Assembly: GCF_004022705.2 (NCBI RefSeq)
Contig: NZ_RZOY02000003.1
Coordinates: forward strand, 124,001 to 188,000
Reading direction: 5' to 3'
From: Mesorhizobium sp. M2D.F.Ca.ET.226.01.1.1
Lineage (GTDB): Bacteria; Pseudomonadota; Alphaproteobacteria; Rhizobiales; Rhizobiaceae
Length of the DNA stretch: 64,000 bases
Position numbers and translations under genes: made by a program. The notes under the pieces are model-generated. The model saw nothing but the letters and a program-made list of their open reading frames with translations. It did not search any database and was not told where the DNA came from. Position 1 is the first letter of the stretch, and each line of letters opens with the position of its first letter. This document shows, one piece after another, positions 8,685 to 17,883 of the stretch.

Positions 8685-10595
8685 ATGGACACCGGCCTGA
8701 CCACGATCTCGGAAGCCGCAATCGAAAAGCATCGCGCCATTGCGCAGAGCTTCATCACCCGCATCGTCGTGCTGGAGGATCCGTCGCGCGAGTCCGGCAC
8801 CGCGCTCGCCGGCACCAACCGCCGCTTCGTCTCGACCGTGTCGGTCGGCTCGGTGCGCCGCACGCGCGAGGTCGAGCTCACAAAGACGGTCGCGGCGATC
8901 CATCCGGACGACCAGTTGATGAGCATCCCGCAGCACACGCTGCTCTACCGCGCTCGCCGCGGCCTGGCGATCGCGTTAGCCATATCGGATGTCTTCGCCG
9001 AGGGTTCCGACCTTGAAAGCCTGCAGGCCAGGAACGCCCGCGCGCCGCTCGAAGGCGACGAAGCGTCGACCTTCAAGAAGCTTCTGTCGGCCTCGGCCTA
9101 CATCTCCGCTTTCAGCTTTGCCTCCTATCTCTTCCAGCTGATCGACAGCGACGGCGAGGCGCCGAACGACATTCCCGAGCCCGACTTCCTGTTCGACACA
9201 CCGCAGGACGCGGTGAAATCGATTGTCGCCGGCCTCGACAAGGCGATTGCCGGTTCGAAGGATGATACCGACCTGATGACACGGGCGCGCGCCTTCGCCC
9301 GCGTCGCCATCGACGGGCTGCTCACGCGAAAAGGCCGCTTCGACGGCATAGGGCCGTTCGAGAACGCGCATATCCGCATCGATGTCGACGATTTCACGCT
9401 CGACGGTTTCGACGTCGCGCCCGGCAAGCGCTCCAAGCCGCTGGTGATGACCTTCAAGAAACCGGAAGAGGTCGTCGGCAACCACATCGCCAAGTTCCAG
9501 TCGGTCAGGCTCGCCAAGATGCTGATGGCCTATGACTTCGAGCGGGAGTTGAACCCGTTCGTCGAGCTCGGCGGCTTCCTCTTCACCTTTATCGGCGACG
9601 GCGCACCGGGCACCGGCAAGACGACGCTGATCCAGATGATCGCTGGCCTCGTCAACGGCTACTGCCAGGTCGCCGGCTATCCTTTCGCCTATGAGAATTT
9701 CGGCGTCGACCAGATCTCGTCCTACCAGGGCAAGTCCGGCCAGAACTGCCGCCAGTTCATCAACAACGTGCTCAATCCGCGAACCATCGGCTTCGGCACC
9801 GTCGACGACATCGACCAGGTGGCGGCGCGCCGCTCCGACGACCGCGCATCGGCCGGCCAGCAGGAAATCACCGGCGTTTTGATGGATGCCTTTGCGGGTG
9901 CCGCCACGGTGGTGCGCGGCAACTGCTCCTTCGGCATGTTCTCCAACTATCCCGAAAACGTCGACGACGCGCTGCGCCAGCGCGCCGGCGCACGGTGGCT
10001 GGTCGACGGTCCGCAGACCCGTGACGACTATATCGACATCTTCGTGCTGCTTGCCGGCAAGAACCACAAGATCCCTCTGGGCAAGCACGAGCTCTATGCC
10101 GCGCAGGAGATCCAGCGTGCCGTGGCCGAGGCCTATGAAGAGCACGAGAAGCCGCAGGAAGACGGGCTGATGAAGGTCTATGAGCGCTACATGAAGGAAA
10201 ACGGCGCGCCCAAGACCATGGCCGACATCGGCACCTATCTGCACATGATCAAGGACGCCGAGCCGCGCTTCACCGGCCGCGCCATCAAGAACGTCACCGA
10301 CGCCATCAAGATGCGCGCCATGGACATCGAGCTGCCCGACGACTGGTTCGAGAAGCCGGAGACCTTCATGCACAAGAGCTACGACGACAAGAAGGCGATG
10401 ATCGAGGAACTGCGCGGGCCGTTCTCGATGGACATGGTCATGCAGGAGATCAACCGCTACGCCGATTCCGAATTCCGCTATTCCGACAAATCCGACGACG
10501 CCGCGGTGGAGAAGCTGCTGCGCGATGCAAGACTGCGCGAACGCGCGGCGCGCGAGATGGAGGAGTTGAAGAAGAAGGGGGCATGGAATGCGTGA
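8685..10595 (+). CDS. AAA+ family ATPase, third operon gene
   Basis: This 636-residue protein has a long N-terminal domain (about 1-300) with no recognised motif, then an AAA+ module. Walker A is GAPGTGKTT near residues 306-314. A Walker B-like acidic motif GFGTVDDIDQV lies near 367-377. A stretch with sensor-1 and arginine-finger character (FSNYPENVDDALRQRAGAR) lies near 420-440. The C-terminal 200 residues are helical and charged. The motor is predicted to be cytoplasmic. GGAG seven bases before the ATG supports the start. AAA+ proteins of this kind usually form rings that remodel protein or membrane complexes; the client here is unknown, and the membrane-anchored product of the fifth gene is a candidate. 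Confidence 0.85.
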   Translation: MDTGLTTISEAAIEKHRAIAQSFITRIVVLEDPSRESGTALAGTNRRFVSTVSVGSVRRTREVELTKTVAAIHPDDQLMSIPQHTLLYRARRGLAIALAISDVFAEGSDLESLQARNARAPLEGDEASTFKKLLSASAYISAFSFASYLFQLIDSDGEAPNDIPEPDFLFDTPQDAVKSIVAGLDKAIAGSKDDTDLMTRARAFARVAIDGLLTRKGRFDGIGPFENAHIRIDVDDFTLDGFDVAPGKRSKPLVMTFKKPEEVVGNHIAKFQSVRLAKMLMAYDFERELNPFVELGGFLFTFIGDGAPGTGKTTLIQMIAGLVNGYCQVAGYPFAYENFGVDQISSYQGKSGQNCRQFINNVLNPRTIGFGTVDDIDQVAARRSDDRASAGQQEITGVLMDAFAGAATVVRGNCSFGMFSNYPENVDDALRQRAGARWLVDGPQTRDDYIDIFVLLAGKNHKIPLGKHELYAAQEIQRAVAEAYEEHEKPQEDGLMKVYERYMKENGAPKTMADIGTYLHMIKDAEPRFTGRAIKNVTDAIKMRAMDIELPDDWFEKPETFMHKSYDDKKAMIEELRGPFSMDMVMQEINRYADSEFRYSDKSDDAAVEKLLRDARLRERAAREMEELKKKGAWNA

Positions 10596-10610
10596 AGCGC
10601 GCCTACGCCC

Positions 10611-10816
10611 CCTTCTCCCCTTGTGGGAGAAGGTGGATCGGCGCGATAGCGCCGAGACGGATGAGGGGTGTTCCAGCGGAGTGAGACGTTGGCGTTCCCT
10701 GGAGCACCCCTCATCCGGCCGCTTCGCGGCCACCTTCTCCCACAAGGGCAGAAGGAAAGGCGGCGCTGCCCCTCATCCGCCCTTCGGGCACCTTCTCCCC
10801 GTAAACGGGGAGAAGG
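10611..10816. repeat. RIME-like intergenic mosaic palindromes
   Basis: The arms 10611-10636 and 10730-10755 match as an inverted repeat at 25 of 26 bases. Nested inside are 12-base arms 10659-10670 and 10705-10716, and a TCCAG/CTGGA pair. A second, shorter unit ends in a perfect palindrome CCTTCTCCCCGT (10791-10802) and ACGGGGAGAAGG (10805-10816). Structure and terminal sequence resemble the rhizobial intergenic mosaic element family. Confidence 0.85.
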
Positions 10817-10820
10817 ACAG

Positions 10821-12119
10821 GTGAAGAAGAAACCCGACCTTCTGCGCGACAACGACCTGATCTACGGGCGCCTGCTGACCGTCGACGAGCCGCATCTCAT
10901 CCAGCGCTACAACAAGGCTCTTGCCGCGTTCGGTCTCGAACCCACCAAGCTTGCGAGCTTCCAGATCGACCGCACCGGCTTCTCGCCCGAAATCGCCGAG
11001 GAGTGCGGCGACTTCGACTATCTCGATCCCAACGAGGTCAACCGCCGCTTCATCATCCTGACGCCGTCGCAGATCGACCTGCCGGTGGTCCACACCGCCT
11101 TCTCCAACACCTCGCAGCTGATGTTCGAGTTCATGTCGAAGAACCAGCGCGCCATCGACGCGCTGACCATCAAGGACGTCATCTACGGTGAGATCGAGGA
11201 CTCCGTTCCCAAGGTCAACGACATCGAGGACCTGCTGTCGATCAACCAGGTCGAGTTCAAGGTGCTGTCGGCCGAGGATGTGCTCGGCAAGGCTGCTGAG
11301 CTCGGCAAGCTGGTCGACCGGCTCAGGCAGGAGCCCGACGCCTGGCGCGACAACGCCATGCTCCAGCGCATGGTCGATCTCGCCAAGGTCTGCGGCGATA
11401 TCCGCGAGAACGCGCTGGTGCCCGACCAGGTGATCTTCCGCCATAACGCTTACTGGACCAGCCATTTCGGCGGGCTCTATGTGTTCGTCGACCCCAACAC
11501 GACGACCGTGATCTGCGACCCGGCCGCCCCCGGCTTCCGCCGCTCGCGGCCCTGGCAGGTGAGCTATCTGTCGATCAACGACGCCGACAAGGTGTTCCGC
11601 TTCCTTGCCGCCACCGGTCGCCTCGACTTGCCGCGCGCCTCATGGATCGAGGCTTCCGGCTATCTCGAACATCGCGCCGAAATGGTCGTGCGCGCGCTGA
11701 TCCGCTACGCCGAGCCCAACCGCATTCTCACCGACGTCGACAAGGTCTGGCTGCAGACCTGGATCCACGGCCATGCCGACCTGATCGCCGGCGACGGCAA
11801 CTTCCCCTTCCTCAACGCCGCCAAGCGCGAGATCGCCCAGTTCGGCCATCTCAAGATCGAGGACGTGCCGCCGCGCCAGCGCTTCCTGGTCGTGCGCGCC
11901 AAGCCAGACCATCCCGATGCCTGGCTGACCAACCAGCTGATCTCGGATTTCGTGCCGCAGGATTTCGTTTCGCGTTACGTCTTCAACAAGCCGGGCTTCT
12001 ACAGGGACTATGACGGCTTCAGCGACGCCTGGCGAAGCCATGTTGTGGACGTTCTGAAAACCACATATTTGAAGGACAAGGCGGCGTTCCGCGCGCGCCT
12101 CTACGGCTTGACTGACTAG
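10821..12119 (+). CDS. Conserved soluble protein (DUF6638-like), fourth operon gene
   Basis: This 432-residue protein has no signal peptide or membrane helix. From memory it resembles the proteins annotated DUF6638 in Rhizobiales, which have no known function. The start is a GTG at 10821, four bases after a GGGGAGAAGG arm of the upstream repeat that serves as ribosome-binding site. Reading further upstream in frame only translates the repeat. Notable segments are LIYGRLLTVDEPHLIQRYN at the N-terminus, an aromatic HNAYWTSHFGGLYVFVDPNT region near residue 210 and RPWQVSYLSINDADK near 237. It belongs with the AAA+ ATPase by position and strand. Confidence 0.8.
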   Translation: MKKKPDLLRDNDLIYGRLLTVDEPHLIQRYNKALAAFGLEPTKLASFQIDRTGFSPEIAEECGDFDYLDPNEVNRRFIILTPSQIDLPVVHTAFSNTSQLMFEFMSKNQRAIDALTIKDVIYGEIEDSVPKVNDIEDLLSINQVEFKVLSAEDVLGKAAELGKLVDRLRQEPDAWRDNAMLQRMVDLAKVCGDIRENALVPDQVIFRHNAYWTSHFGGLYVFVDPNTTTVICDPAAPGFRRSRPWQVSYLSINDADKVFRFLAATGRLDLPRASWIEASGYLEHRAEMVVRALIRYAEPNRILTDVDKVWLQTWIHGHADLIAGDGNFPFLNAAKREIAQFGHLKIEDVPPRQRFLVVRAKPDHPDAWLTNQLISDFVPQDFVSRYVFNKPGFYRDYDGFSDAWRSHVVDVLKTTYLKDKAAFRARLYGLTD

Positions 12120-12207
12120 AAAAGTCTGGGCGGTTTTCCGCCCGGAATTGCGCCAAAACAAAGGGTTAGGGCAGATCGCCGTTTCCCTTGAAACGGTGAA
12201 ATGCTCT
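12119..12207. repeat. Composite dispersed repeat, copy A
   Basis: This stretch between the fourth and fifth operon genes begins AAAAGTCTGGGCGG, contains GGCGGTTTTCCGCC and ends GAAACGGTGAAATGCTCT. The same order of blocks occurs inverted at 44034-44135. It therefore belongs to a dispersed family and is not specific to this operon. Confidence 0.7.
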
Positions 12208-12224
12208 AAGGGGGTGCCACAGCC

Positions 12225-13349
12225 ATGCTCGACCCGATCGTGAACTTCTTCACCCGGATATTCCAATGGATCGGCCGCGGCATCGGCTTCGTCATCGGCG
12301 TCATCCTGTGGCCGTTCATGTGGGTCGGCCGCTGGTACGGGCAGCGCGGCTGGATCCTGAAAGCGGTGGTCGGGCTCGCCATCGTCGTGCTGATCGGCCT
12401 CTACGCCAATTTCTTCTACGCCACGCAGTGGTGGAACAATTTCGACCCGAACTATCCCGACAAATACACGTTCGAGAAGCGCAACGTGTCGGCCGGCGAA
12501 CAGGTTTCGGCGGGCGCCGGCACCGATACGGCCAAGACCTGCGGCAACTCGGCGATCGCCCAGGTGGCGGCAGACCTGACGGACTTCAACGTCAACCAGA
12601 ATGCCTGGATCTCGTCGATGATCCTCTACAAGCTCGGTCTGTTCAGCATCGACTGGGACAACACGCCGTGGATGGACAACAAGGCGTCCTTCCAGCGCGG
12701 CATCAACCAGGCGGTGCGACGCACCGCGACCGAGCTTGCCGACAATCTCGGCCGCGTGCGCACCACCTCGCAGATCGATGCCGACCTGCAGGACGCGCGC
12801 GGCAATCTGCAGTTCGACGAATACACCTGGTATTTCGGCCTAAACCCGTTCGGCCCCAAGACGCCGACGCCGAGCTACTATCGCGATGCGGTGCGCAAGC
12901 TGCGCTCCTTCAACGCCCGGCTCGCCACATGCCAGGCGACCTTCGACGCGCGCGCCGACAATCTGAAGCAGTATATCGACCGCATCGCTAGCGATATCGG
13001 CTCCACCTCGGCGATCCTCAAGGAGCGCGCCGAAAACCACAATGACGGCTGGTTCGACTTCCGGGCCGATGATCGCTTCTGGTTCGCCTATGGCCAGCTC
13101 TACGCCTATTACGGCCTGATGAAAGGCGCCCAGGCCGACTTCGAGGACGTGATCAAGGAAAAGCACCTGCAGAGCCTGTGGGACACGATGGACGCGCAAT
13201 TCGTCTCGGCGCTGCGCATCCAGCCTTTCATCATCGCCAACGGCCGCGAGGATGGCTGGCTTTTGCCGACGCATCTGACGACCATGGGCTTCTATATTCT
13301 CAGGGTACGCTCCAACATGGTCGAGATCAGCAACGTGCTGACGCAATAG
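12225..13349 (+). CDS. DUF2333-like membrane-anchored protein, fifth operon gene
   Basis: This 374-residue protein has hydrophobic segments near residues 12-32 and 45-63 (ILKAVVGLAIVVLIGLYANF). A large, mostly hydrophilic domain with many Trp, Tyr and Asp residues follows and is likely periplasmic. The overall pattern (DFNVNQNAWISSMILYK, DEYTWYFGLNPFGPKTPTPSYYRDAV) matches what I recall of DUF2333, a family without assigned function. The ATG at 12225 follows AAGGGGG at suitable spacing. It ends the operon and is its only clear membrane component, so it may anchor the AAA+ machine to the envelope. Confidence 0.82.
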   Translation: MLDPIVNFFTRIFQWIGRGIGFVIGVILWPFMWVGRWYGQRGWILKAVVGLAIVVLIGLYANFFYATQWWNNFDPNYPDKYTFEKRNVSAGEQVSAGAGTDTAKTCGNSAIAQVAADLTDFNVNQNAWISSMILYKLGLFSIDWDNTPWMDNKASFQRGINQAVRRTATELADNLGRVRTTSQIDADLQDARGNLQFDEYTWYFGLNPFGPKTPTPSYYRDAVRKLRSFNARLATCQATFDARADNLKQYIDRIASDIGSTSAILKERAENHNDGWFDFRADDRFWFAYGQLYAYYGLMKGAQADFEDVIKEKHLQSLWDTMDAQFVSALRIQPFIIANGREDGWLLPTHLTTMGFYILRVRSNMVEISNVLTQ

Positions 13350-13667
13350 GGCTGGCGTCCGTCAGCCGGAGCGATGGCGGATTTGCGCCTTCGCTCCTGT
13401 CGCTTTTCGCGCATTGGGCGGCTGTTTTGAGACGGCGGAGGGGCTTCCGCTCTGGCTTCTATATGCCGCAAGCGACCGGGCGGCGAAGACCCGAAGCGGC
13501 CGAACCGGGAACAGCAATCTTCTTTCTTTACAGGAAACATAGTTGCATGAAAGTTGACGCCTGGGCAGCGACAGGGTTAGAAAATGCCCCTGCGCCCATA
13601 CGGCGTTCGAACATGCACCACTGATCAAAACCGTCCCTTCCAACGCCCAATCCAGAGGAAAGCCGTC
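13350..13667 (+). promoter_or_regulatory. Upstream region of fhs with a weak promoter candidate
   Basis: This 318-base gap holds no convincing gene. A TTGACG (13554-13559) is followed after 17 bases by TTAGAA (13577-13582), a good -35 with a poor -10. The fhs ribosome-binding site AGAGGAAAG lies just before its start. No riboswitch fold was recognised by eye. Confidence 0.35.
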
Positions 13668-15347
13668 ATGGCCGAAGTGAAGTCCGACATCGAGATCGCC
13701 CGCGCCGCGAAGAAGAAACAGATCCAGGAGATCGGCGCCAAGATCGGCATCCCGACCGAGCATCTGCTCCCCTATGGCCATGACAAGGCGAAAGTCTCGG
13801 CAGAGTTCATCAGGTCGGTGAAGGGCAACAAGGACGGCAAGCTGATCCTGGTCACCGCCATCAACCCGACGCCGGCCGGCGAAGGCAAGACGACCACCAC
13901 TGTCGGCCTCGGCGACGGCCTGAACCGTATCGGCAAGAAGGCGATCGTCTGCATCCGCGAAGCCTCGCTTGGCCCGAATTTCGGCGTCAAGGGCGGTGCC
14001 GCAGGCGGCGGTTACGCGCAGGTGGTGCCGATGGAGGACATGAACCTCCACTTCACCGGCGACTTCCATGCCATCACGACGGCGCACAACCTGCTTTCGG
14101 CGCTGATTGACAACCACATCTACTGGGGCAACGAGCTCGGCATCGACACCCGCCGCGTGGCCTGGCGCCGCGTCATGGACATGAACGACCGGGCGCTGCG
14201 CGAGATCATCTGCTCGCTCGGCGGCGTCGCCAACGGCTATCCGCGTGAAGCCGGCTTCGACATCACCGTCGCCTCGGAAGTCATGGCGATCCTATGCCTC
14301 GCCACTGACCTCAAGGATCTGGAAAAGCGGCTCGGCGACATCATCGTTGCCTATCGCCGCGACAAGACGCCGGTCTTTGCCCGCGACCTCAAGGCCGACG
14401 GCGCCATGGCGGTCCTGCTCAAGGACGCCATGCAGCCGAACCTCGTGCAGACGCTTGAGAACAATCCGGCCTTCGTCCATGGCGGCCCGTTCGCTAACAT
14501 CGCGCATGGCTGCAACTCGGTCGTCGCCACCACGACGGCGCTGAAGCTAGCCGACTATGTGGTGACCGAAGCCGGCTTCGGCGCCGATCTCGGTGCCGAA
14601 AAATTCTTCGACATCAAGTGCCGCAAGGCCGGCTTGAAGCCGTCGGCGGCCGTCATCGTCGCCACCGTGCGCGCCATGAAGATGAATGGCGGCATCAAGA
14701 AGGAAGACCTCGGCAAGGAAAACATCGAGGCGGTCAAGAAGGGCTGCCTCAACCTCGGCCGCCACATCGAGAACGTGAAGCAGTTCGGCGTGCCGGCCGT
14801 GGTGGCGATCAACCACTTCACCACAGACACCGATGCCGAAATCCAGGCGATGAAGGATTTCGTCAAGGCGCAGGGCGCCGAGGCGATCCTGTGCAAGCAC
14901 TGGGCGCAGGGCTCGGCCGGCATCGAGGACCTTGCGAAGAAGGTGGTGGAGATCGCCGAATCCGGCGCCTCGCAGTTCTCGCCGCTCTATCCCGACGAGA
15001 TGCCGCTGTTCGAGAAGGTCAACACCATCGTCAAGCGCATCTATCGCGGTGACGAGGCGATCGCCGACAAGTCGGTGCGCGACCAGCTGCACGCCTGGGA
15101 ACAGGCCGGCTACGGCAACCTGCCGGTCTGCATGGCCAAGACGCAGTATTCCTTCTCGACCGATCCGAACCTGCGCGGCGCGCCGACCGGCCACACCGTG
15201 CCGGTGCGCGAGGTCAGGCTTTCGGCCGGCGCCGGTTTCGTCGTCATCATCTGCGGCGAGGTCATGACCATGCCCGGCCTGCCGAGCAAGCCGTCGTCGG
15301 AGAAGATCTTCCTGAACGAGCAGGGTCAGATCGAAGGCCTGTTCTAA
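13668..15347 (+). CDS. fhs: Formate-tetrahydrofolate ligase
   Basis: This enzyme joins formate to tetrahydrofolate at the expense of ATP, giving 10-formyl-THF for one-carbon metabolism. The 559 residues equal the usual family length. The family P-loop [11 protein letters not shown] is at residues 68-78, followed by [20 protein letters not shown] and the [13 protein letters not shown] signature. The ATG at 13668 gives the standard N-terminus and is preceded by GAGG; a longer in-frame opening from 13584 is not family-like. It is monocistronic, with a strong intrinsic terminator 24 bases after the stop. In methylotrophic or formate-using rhizobia it supplies formyl groups for purine and initiator tRNA synthesis. 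Confidence 0.97.
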   Translation: MAEVKSDIEIARAAKKKQIQEIGAKIGIPTEHLLPYGHDKAKVSAEFIRSVKGNKDGKLILVTAINPTPAGEGKTTTTVGLGDGLNRIGKKAIVCIREASLGPNFGVKGGAAGGGYAQVVPMEDMNLHFTGDFHAITTAHNLLSALIDNHIYWGNELGIDTRRVAWRRVMDMNDRALREIICSLGGVANGYPREAGFDITVASEVMAILCLATDLKDLEKRLGDIIVAYRRDKTPVFARDLKADGAMAVLLKDAMQPNLVQTLENNPAFVHGGPFANIAHGCNSVVATTTALKLADYVVTEAGFGADLGAEKFFDIKCRKAGLKPSAAVIVATVRAMKMNGGIKKEDLGKENIEAVKKGCLNLGRHIENVKQFGVPAVVAINHFTTDTDAEIQAMKDFVKAQGAEAILCKHWAQGSAGIEDLAKKVVEIAESGASQFSPLYPDEMPLFEKVNTIVKRIYRGDEAIADKSVRDQLHAWEQAGYGNLPVCMAKTQYSFSTDPNLRGAPTGHTVPVREVRLSAGAGFVVIICGEVMTMPGLPSKPSSEKIFLNEQGQIEGLF

Positions 15348-15370
15348 GACCCGTCGACTTGAACGACAGC

Positions 15371-15399
15371 GGGCGCCGCAGCGATGCGGCGCCCTTTTT
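15371..15399 (+). terminator. Intrinsic terminator of fhs
   Basis: GGGCGCCGCA (15371-15380) and TGCGGCGCCC (15385-15394) form a perfect ten-base stem with a GCGA tetraloop, followed by TTTTT. Confidence 0.92.
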
Positions 15400-15414
15400 G
15401 TTTGCGTGTATCGC

Positions 15415-16728
15415 TCAAGCCACCGTCGAGGTGCCGAACTTCTTGATGCCGGCGACCGACATCGAGACGAACTGGTCGAGGATGGTGAAGAAGATGTCCA
15501 GGCTGAAGCCGAACAGGAAAGCGAAGGTGAACAGGCTGAAGCCTATGCCGGTGACCTCGCCGCCGAGCTTGGTGCCCGGCGCCATGAACCAGGCCAGGAT
15601 CATGCCGGCCAGCGCGCCGAGCGCGATGCGGTGGATAAGCCTCGCCAACGGAGGATTGGGCAACAGGGGATTGAGGATCATGCGCATGTGGAACATGATG
15701 CCGCCAAGCGCGCCGTAGAGCGCCGGCAGGATCCACAGCGCATAGGGGCTCAGCACCTCGCCCAGCGTCTTGGCCTGCAATGTCAGCGTCGAGATTGAGT
15801 TCGGCGTGATCGTGATGACGCCTTCGCATTGCAGGTTGCGCGTCGCCTCCTCGAAATCCGCGTTCACGTCCTCGACCTCGCCCGCCGTGCCGGTGGCGCT
15901 GACGACCTCGGTCTTGGGTTGGCCCTTGTCGCCGCTCTTGCAGTCGAAATCCGACTGTTTGAGCGGCTGGCTGCTCTCGGTCCCGCTTTGCTGCTGCGCC
16001 AGCGCGACCTGCTGGTTGCAGAATTGGTTTATCGCCATCTGCCTCGGGTTGGAGAAATCGAGCGGCGCGCCGGCCTTGGCGGCGGAGGCGGAGAGCTTGC
16101 AATAGGCCCATTGCATGCCCCAGATCGGAAACGGCGCCTCCTGTGTCATGAACCCTTGCGCCCGCACCAGCAGCGACGAAAAGCGCTGATCGAGAGAATG
16201 CAAATTGTCGACGGAATTGTAGTAAGCGTCTTTGAGCAGCGTCAGGTCGGTCGTCGACGTCGGCCGCACCGTGGCCGAGCTCAGCTGTTTCTTGGTCGCC
16301 CAGACCTGCCGGATCGATTGTCCGAACCGGGCGCTGAAATCGTTGTTGTCGATCTCCTGAAGTTCGGCGCTGATCGACACCCCTCTGTTGTAGACGTAGG
16401 TCAGCTTGCCGATGATGATCATCATCGTCACCGACAGCGCCACGAGGAAATAGGTCGCAAGCGCGGTCCGGCGCGACATATCACCCGGCGACCAGCCCGT
16501 GCGCAAGGCAGCCAGGGTTGAGAACGGCACGGTGGTGGAACAGTCGTTGAGCACCGACTGCAGTTTCACCACCTCGGGCTGGCTTGCCGTCACATCGGTC
16601 AGCTTTTCCGCATCGCCGATCGCCGCGAACAGCGCGCTGTCCTTGAACACGCCGTAGCGGCCATAGCCGGCGACCAATTTCGCATCCGCCAGCAGACCGG
16701 AGACAAGAGGATCGTGGGATGCCGTCAT
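15415..16728 (-). CDS. Multi-spanning membrane protein of unknown function
   Basis: I do not recognise this 437-residue protein. It has one hydrophobic segment near residues 90-115 (LATYFLVALSVTMMIIIGK), a large soluble loop of roughly 220 residues, and three C-terminal hydrophobic segments (WILPALYGALGGIMF, ALGALAGMILAWFM, LFTFAFLFGFSLDIFFTIL). The layout suggests a periplasmic domain held between membrane helices. The ATG at 16728 follows GGAGGG; an in-frame start at 16791 overlaps the upstream gene and reads as non-family sequence. It lies 16 bases after a small secreted-protein gene and probably shares its transcript. Confidence 0.75.
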   Translation of the reverse strand: MTASHDPLVSGLLADAKLVAGYGRYGVFKDSALFAAIGDAEKLTDVTASQPEVVKLQSVLNDCSTTVPFSTLAALRTGWSPGDMSRRTALATYFLVALSVTMMIIIGKLTYVYNRGVSISAELQEIDNNDFSARFGQSIRQVWATKKQLSSATVRPTSTTDLTLLKDAYYNSVDNLHSLDQRFSSLLVRAQGFMTQEAPFPIWGMQWAYCKLSASAAKAGAPLDFSNPRQMAINQFCNQQVALAQQQSGTESSQPLKQSDFDCKSGDKGQPKTEVVSATGTAGEVEDVNADFEEATRNLQCEGVITITPNSISTLTLQAKTLGEVLSPYALWILPALYGALGGIMFHMRMILNPLLPNPPLARLIHRIALGALAGMILAWFMAPGTKLGGEVTGIGFSLFTFAFLFGFSLDIFFTILDQFVSMSVAGIKKFGTSTVA

Positions 16729-16744
16729 CTCAGCCCTCCGACGA

Positions 16745-16960
16745 CTAGCCGAGGTAACCCGGCACGAAGCCGTATTGCGACGGGCACCCACAGGGATAAC
16801 CGGGAGGCCCGGGCGGCTGCGCCCAGCACCAGAAGAACTGCGTGAAGCAGATCGTTCCCGGCGCGTGCGGCGGAACTTGTGCGAAGGCGGGCCAAGGCAA
16901 TAGCGCAGCGCTGGCAGCGAGAGCCAGAACGAGGACGGTTCTTGCGACGCGCGCTTTCAC
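16745..16960 (-). CDS. Small secreted Cys- and Pro-rich protein
   Basis: This 71-residue product opens with a convincing Sec signal peptide (VARTVLVLALAASAALLPWPAFA, cleavage near residue 27). The mature part of about 44 residues is rich in Pro, Gly, Phe and Trp and has four cysteines (TICFTQ, FWCWAQ, YPCGCP), enough for two disulfides. No family was recognised. It sits 16 bases upstream of the membrane protein gene on the same strand. Short length leaves some risk that it is not a real gene, but the signal peptide and position argue for it. Confidence 0.6.
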   Translation of the reverse strand: MKARVARTVLVLALAASAALLPWPAFAQVPPHAPGTICFTQFFWCWAQPPGPPGYPCGCPSQYGFVPGYLG

Positions 16961-17123
16961 TTCAGCCCCCAGCCAACCGCGCTTACCTCAAAGCAGCGTG
17001 ACTCTTGGGAAGAATAGGACCGATTTCTGTGAAATGGATCACGTCTTCTTGGATTATGGTTAAGTTCAAAGCAAAAGGAGCCGCATCCCTACGGCGCCTT
17101 GCTCTGGCCCGGAGCCGTGAGGT

Positions 17124-17765
17124 TCAGGCGGCGTTGCGGGCAAGCGCACGCTGGTTCGAGGCATAGATCGTGTCGCGTTCCGGCAGGGCGCCGGTCTTCA
17201 GGCAATCGATCCAATCGGCGGTCTTCAGCACCGCCGCGAAACGCGACTGCAAGATGATGCTCACCACCCGATGGATATCCTCCGCCGAGGCATAGCCGGC
17301 GTTGTTGGCATATGGCACCGAGCCGCTGGCATCGGAAAGGAACTCGACGGCAAAGCCCATATGGACCGCATGGATGATGGTCGACAGATCGCAATTGTGG
17401 GTCATGTAGCCGGCGACCACAATCGTATCGATGGCGTTGGCGCGCAGCCAGGCCTCGAGATCTGTGCCGGTGAAGGCGGAAGGAAGCGTCTTTTCGACGT
17501 AATGGTCGCGGCCGCGCCTGGCGATCTCTGGATGCAATTCGCCGCCGTGACTCCCTTTGGCGAAGATCGGCGAGGTCTCGGGCGCCATCTGCTTGATGAC
17601 GACGACCTTGATGCCGGCCGCCGCGGCGGCATCCATGGCGCGCGCTACATTGACGACGGTCTCGGCGAAGGGCGGATGCTGGATGGCGAGATTGCCGCCA
17701 TTGTAATCGTTCTGGACGTCGACGACGACAAGCGCGCGGCGCGGCTGGGTGGTTGGTGCTGGCAT
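17124..17765 (-). CDS. Isochorismatase-family cysteine hydrolase
   Basis: This 213-residue alpha/beta enzyme belongs to the isochorismatase-like group, which includes nicotinamidases and N-carbamoyl amidohydrolases. The catalytic triad is visible as Asp16 (VVVDVQNDY), Lys92 (VEKTLPSAF) and Cys125 (GYMTHNCDLST). The cis-peptide region before the Cys is present. The substrate is not predictable from sequence. It diverges from a GlxA-type regulator with a DJ-1 domain, an arrangement common for cysteine hydrolases controlled by the regulator next door. Confidence 0.88.
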   Translation of the reverse strand: MPAPTTQPRRALVVVDVQNDYNGGNLAIQHPPFAETVVNVARAMDAAAAAGIKVVVIKQMAPETSPIFAKGSHGGELHPEIARRGRDHYVEKTLPSAFTGTDLEAWLRANAIDTIVVAGYMTHNCDLSTIIHAVHMGFAVEFLSDASGSVPYANNAGYASAEDIHRVVSIILQSRFAAVLKTADWIDCLKTGALPERDTIYASNQRALARNAA

Positions 17766-17883
17766 GGCGGTTTTCCTTTCGACCGGGTTGATGGGGCAAA
17801 GCTAGGCGCATGCTTCGGGTGGAGAAAGTGGCCCGATTGACATCGTTCGAAATAATTGGGACATTCGCCATTCAACCCAAACG

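Noticed and set aside
8976..10745. A 589-residue minus-strand open frame over the AAA+ gene
   Set aside because: The plus strand carries Walker motifs and a ribosome-binding site. The minus frame runs into the repeat region and has no recognisable features.
13350..13667. A riboswitch upstream of fhs
   Set aside because: No conserved tetrahydrofolate or SAM riboswitch motif could be recognised; only a weak promoter candidate is visible.
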